Of a stretch of DNA of 64,000 nt, positions 62,419-64,000 are shown piece by piece (the first letter of the stretch is position 1; each line of letters opens with the position of its first letter). The position numbers and the translations under genes are program-made. Location of the stretch: assembly GCA_032718475.1 (NCBI GenBank), contig JAUCBJ010001179.1:1-64000 (forward strand), in the 5' to 3' direction. The notes below the pieces were generated by a model. It made no database searches. It was not told the origin of the DNA and saw only the letters and a program-made list of their open reading frames with translations. This DNA comes from Nemertoderma westbladi (taxonomy: Eukaryota; Xenacoelomorpha; Nemertodermatida; Nemertodermatidae).

Positions 62419-64000
62419 CGACCTAAATTGAACTAAAATCAGCCAGATGTCCGTCCATTAACTACATATATTTTTTAATAATCGGTATGAAATAATTACA
62501 AAAGTTAATAAAGCTAACAAAATAATAAATATACAAACTAGATAAATAAATGCTGTATCACAACACAATTCCGCCTCTTTCTTCAAGTCTTGCTGTTTAT
62601 GGTAACCAGCTGACGGCGGCCAGACAATTCTTAGGTAACCATAATTAGCTCCGGACCAACAACCTAACAGTTCCTCTTAGTCTCTTCAACAATCGGACCA
62701 CTTTATCATGGCCCATCCCGTGTAGACTCTTCCCGTTAACCGCGAGTATCTGGTTCCCCCGTCTCAATCTACCGTCGTCCACTGCCGCCCCCTTCGCGTA
62801 GACTGTCTTTACGTAGATAGGGAGGTTACCATGGGGACTGCCGTAACCGCCCACAATAGAGAATCCCAGACCCTGGGAACCCCGCTGGAGAGTTACCGTG
62901 GTAACCAAATCACTGAAAATAAAAGTTAGTTATATTATATTTGATTTAACGAAAACTACAGAACCTAAAAGGTTATTAAGACCAAGATGTTGCGATCAGT
63001 GACGATCTGATAAAAAAAAAGAAATTCAACTGACCCAGAATTTAACTGTTCGTGTTGTTTCTCAATATTGTCCAACTCCATCGTATCTTGACTTGACTGA
63101 CTAACTTCTGTTGTTTTTGATTCTGCGAAATGAAATAGAAACAAATAAAATAGTCATATAGAAATTCACACAACTTCTTAGGAAGCCAACCACTTACACG
63201 AAATTATAAAGAAAGTCAATTAAATGAATACTGGATATAAACAAATAACTATGTTTATGACTTATTGCTGTTTGTATTGCGTGTGTGTGTGTATGCCGAG
63301 TGTTTGTGGCTGTGGCATAGCGCGGCCTTCCAGTAAGTAGGCCGAGTTAATATACAATTAATTTACATTTTAGAATGATAATCAACTAATAAACAAACAG
63401 CTGGGAAGCAGCACTACAAACTCGGATCGATTACTTTTTCCGTGTAATATATTTATAGCTTTATCAAAACCGGCAGTATAGGCCTACAGTGCCGCGCAAT
63501 TACTGTGAAATGTTAAACAGTTTAGGATTCATTGAGTCAGCAAACATAAATAAATATTTAACATATAAACCTGAAGGTAGGCCTGTAGGTGATTCCTCTT
63601 TGTAGTATCCCTAGGCCACGGATTCCAGAGGGGAGGACCACATTAATTCAGTCATTCTAGAACACCGACCCTGGGAATTGTATAATAATAAAATAATATA
63701 ATAATATACATTGACTTTATCTAGTTCAGTTAGTTAATCTCAATCACAAAATAATAATATACACACTCATAATGAATTACCTTTGTAACAATAATTGTCT
63801 GTCCCAACTCTTTAATATTATTAAATTGCAAATGGCCGGCCGGTAATTCTTGTAAGGAATCCTGGAGAATGGACGGCTTCTTTATAATAATGCAGATACT
63901 ATTCGTGAATAAAAACCAAACTGAACTCTATAAGTAATAAGTTAAACCAGACCACCGCACCGAGTGAATTATTACAACAAAGCGAAAGTGTTAAAAGTTT
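62419..64000. repeat. U segment, copy 5 (left-truncated, continues past window)
   Basis: Begins at the base equivalent to about 13291 in copy 1, so it lacks the inverted repeat and dispersed repeat. It contains the intact PDZ exon and the stretch missing from copy 1. Near the end it carries CTCTATAAGTAATAAG and CACCGCACCGAGTGAATT, small insertions not found in copies 1 and 4. It may be the copy still attached to the rest of the PDZ gene. Confidence 0.93.
62645..62912 (-). CDS. Terminal exon of PDZ scaffold gene, copy 5 (intact, most proximal)
   Basis: Identical translation to the two other intact copies: acceptor TTTTATTTTCAG, DLVTTVTLQRG, GLGF loop, GRLRRGNQILAVNGKSL, alpha-B His and stop at 62645. 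Because the gene runs on the minus strand, its earlier exons must lie beyond 64000, so this is the first acceptor a transcript would meet and the best candidate for the exon in use. Its downstream side is only about 230 bp of U before the 200-bp satellite, shorter than in copies 1 and 4, and it has lost the minus-strand AATAAA candidate present in them near 13128. The 3' UTR may therefore run into satellite. Confidence 0.82.

Overview
The window comes from an invertebrate animal nuclear genome. It has a metazoan-type giant HERC2 ubiquitin ligase, a PDZ exon with a spliceosomal acceptor, AT-rich intergenic DNA, a tRNA-derived SINE-like element and very long tandem satellites. I cannot name the species from sequence alone.

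Region 1 (1-9873, + strand) is the C-terminal two thirds of a HERC2-type HECT E3 ligase. Its domains run MIB/HERC2, UBA-like, CPH, a second barrel-like module, ZZ finger, DOC, RCC1 propeller 2, a conserved linker domain, RCC1 propeller 3 and HECT with its catalytic Cys. It reads without introns for more than 9.8 kb and is open to the left edge of the window. One extra base near 1917-1921 breaks the frame.

Region 2 (9874-12726) is AT-rich noncoding DNA. It holds possible poly(A) signals, a SINE-like element on the minus strand, copies of a ~250-bp dispersed repeat, and a long inverted repeat at 12671-12876.

Region 3 (12727-64000) is one compound tandem array. A segment called U carries the last exon of a minus-strand PDZ gene (MPDZ/PATJ-like C-terminal PDZ). 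It is followed, always in this order and orientation, by a 125-bp satellite, a 36-bp satellite, a TATGC/TATATGC simple repeat, a 43-bp palindromic satellite, (in module 1 only) a 33-bp satellite, and a 200-bp satellite; then U begins again. U starts at 12727, 22165, 29951, 39994 and 62419, giving four complete modules of about 9.4, 7.8, 10.0 and 22.4 kb and the start of a fifth. Copy number of each satellite differs greatly between modules (the 125-bp repeat: about 10.4, 8.7, 0.4 and 53.4 units), while unit sequence is nearly constant. Three of the five PDZ exon copies are intact with identical translations, and two are truncated by rearrangement. Apart from these exons I see no credible coding sequence in the array; long ORFs there follow from repeat periods and compositions that avoid stops.

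The main candidate for something undescribed is this higher-order array: six unrelated satellites in fixed order, amplified as one unit together with a gene's terminal exon. It must be separated from assembly artefact by long reads.
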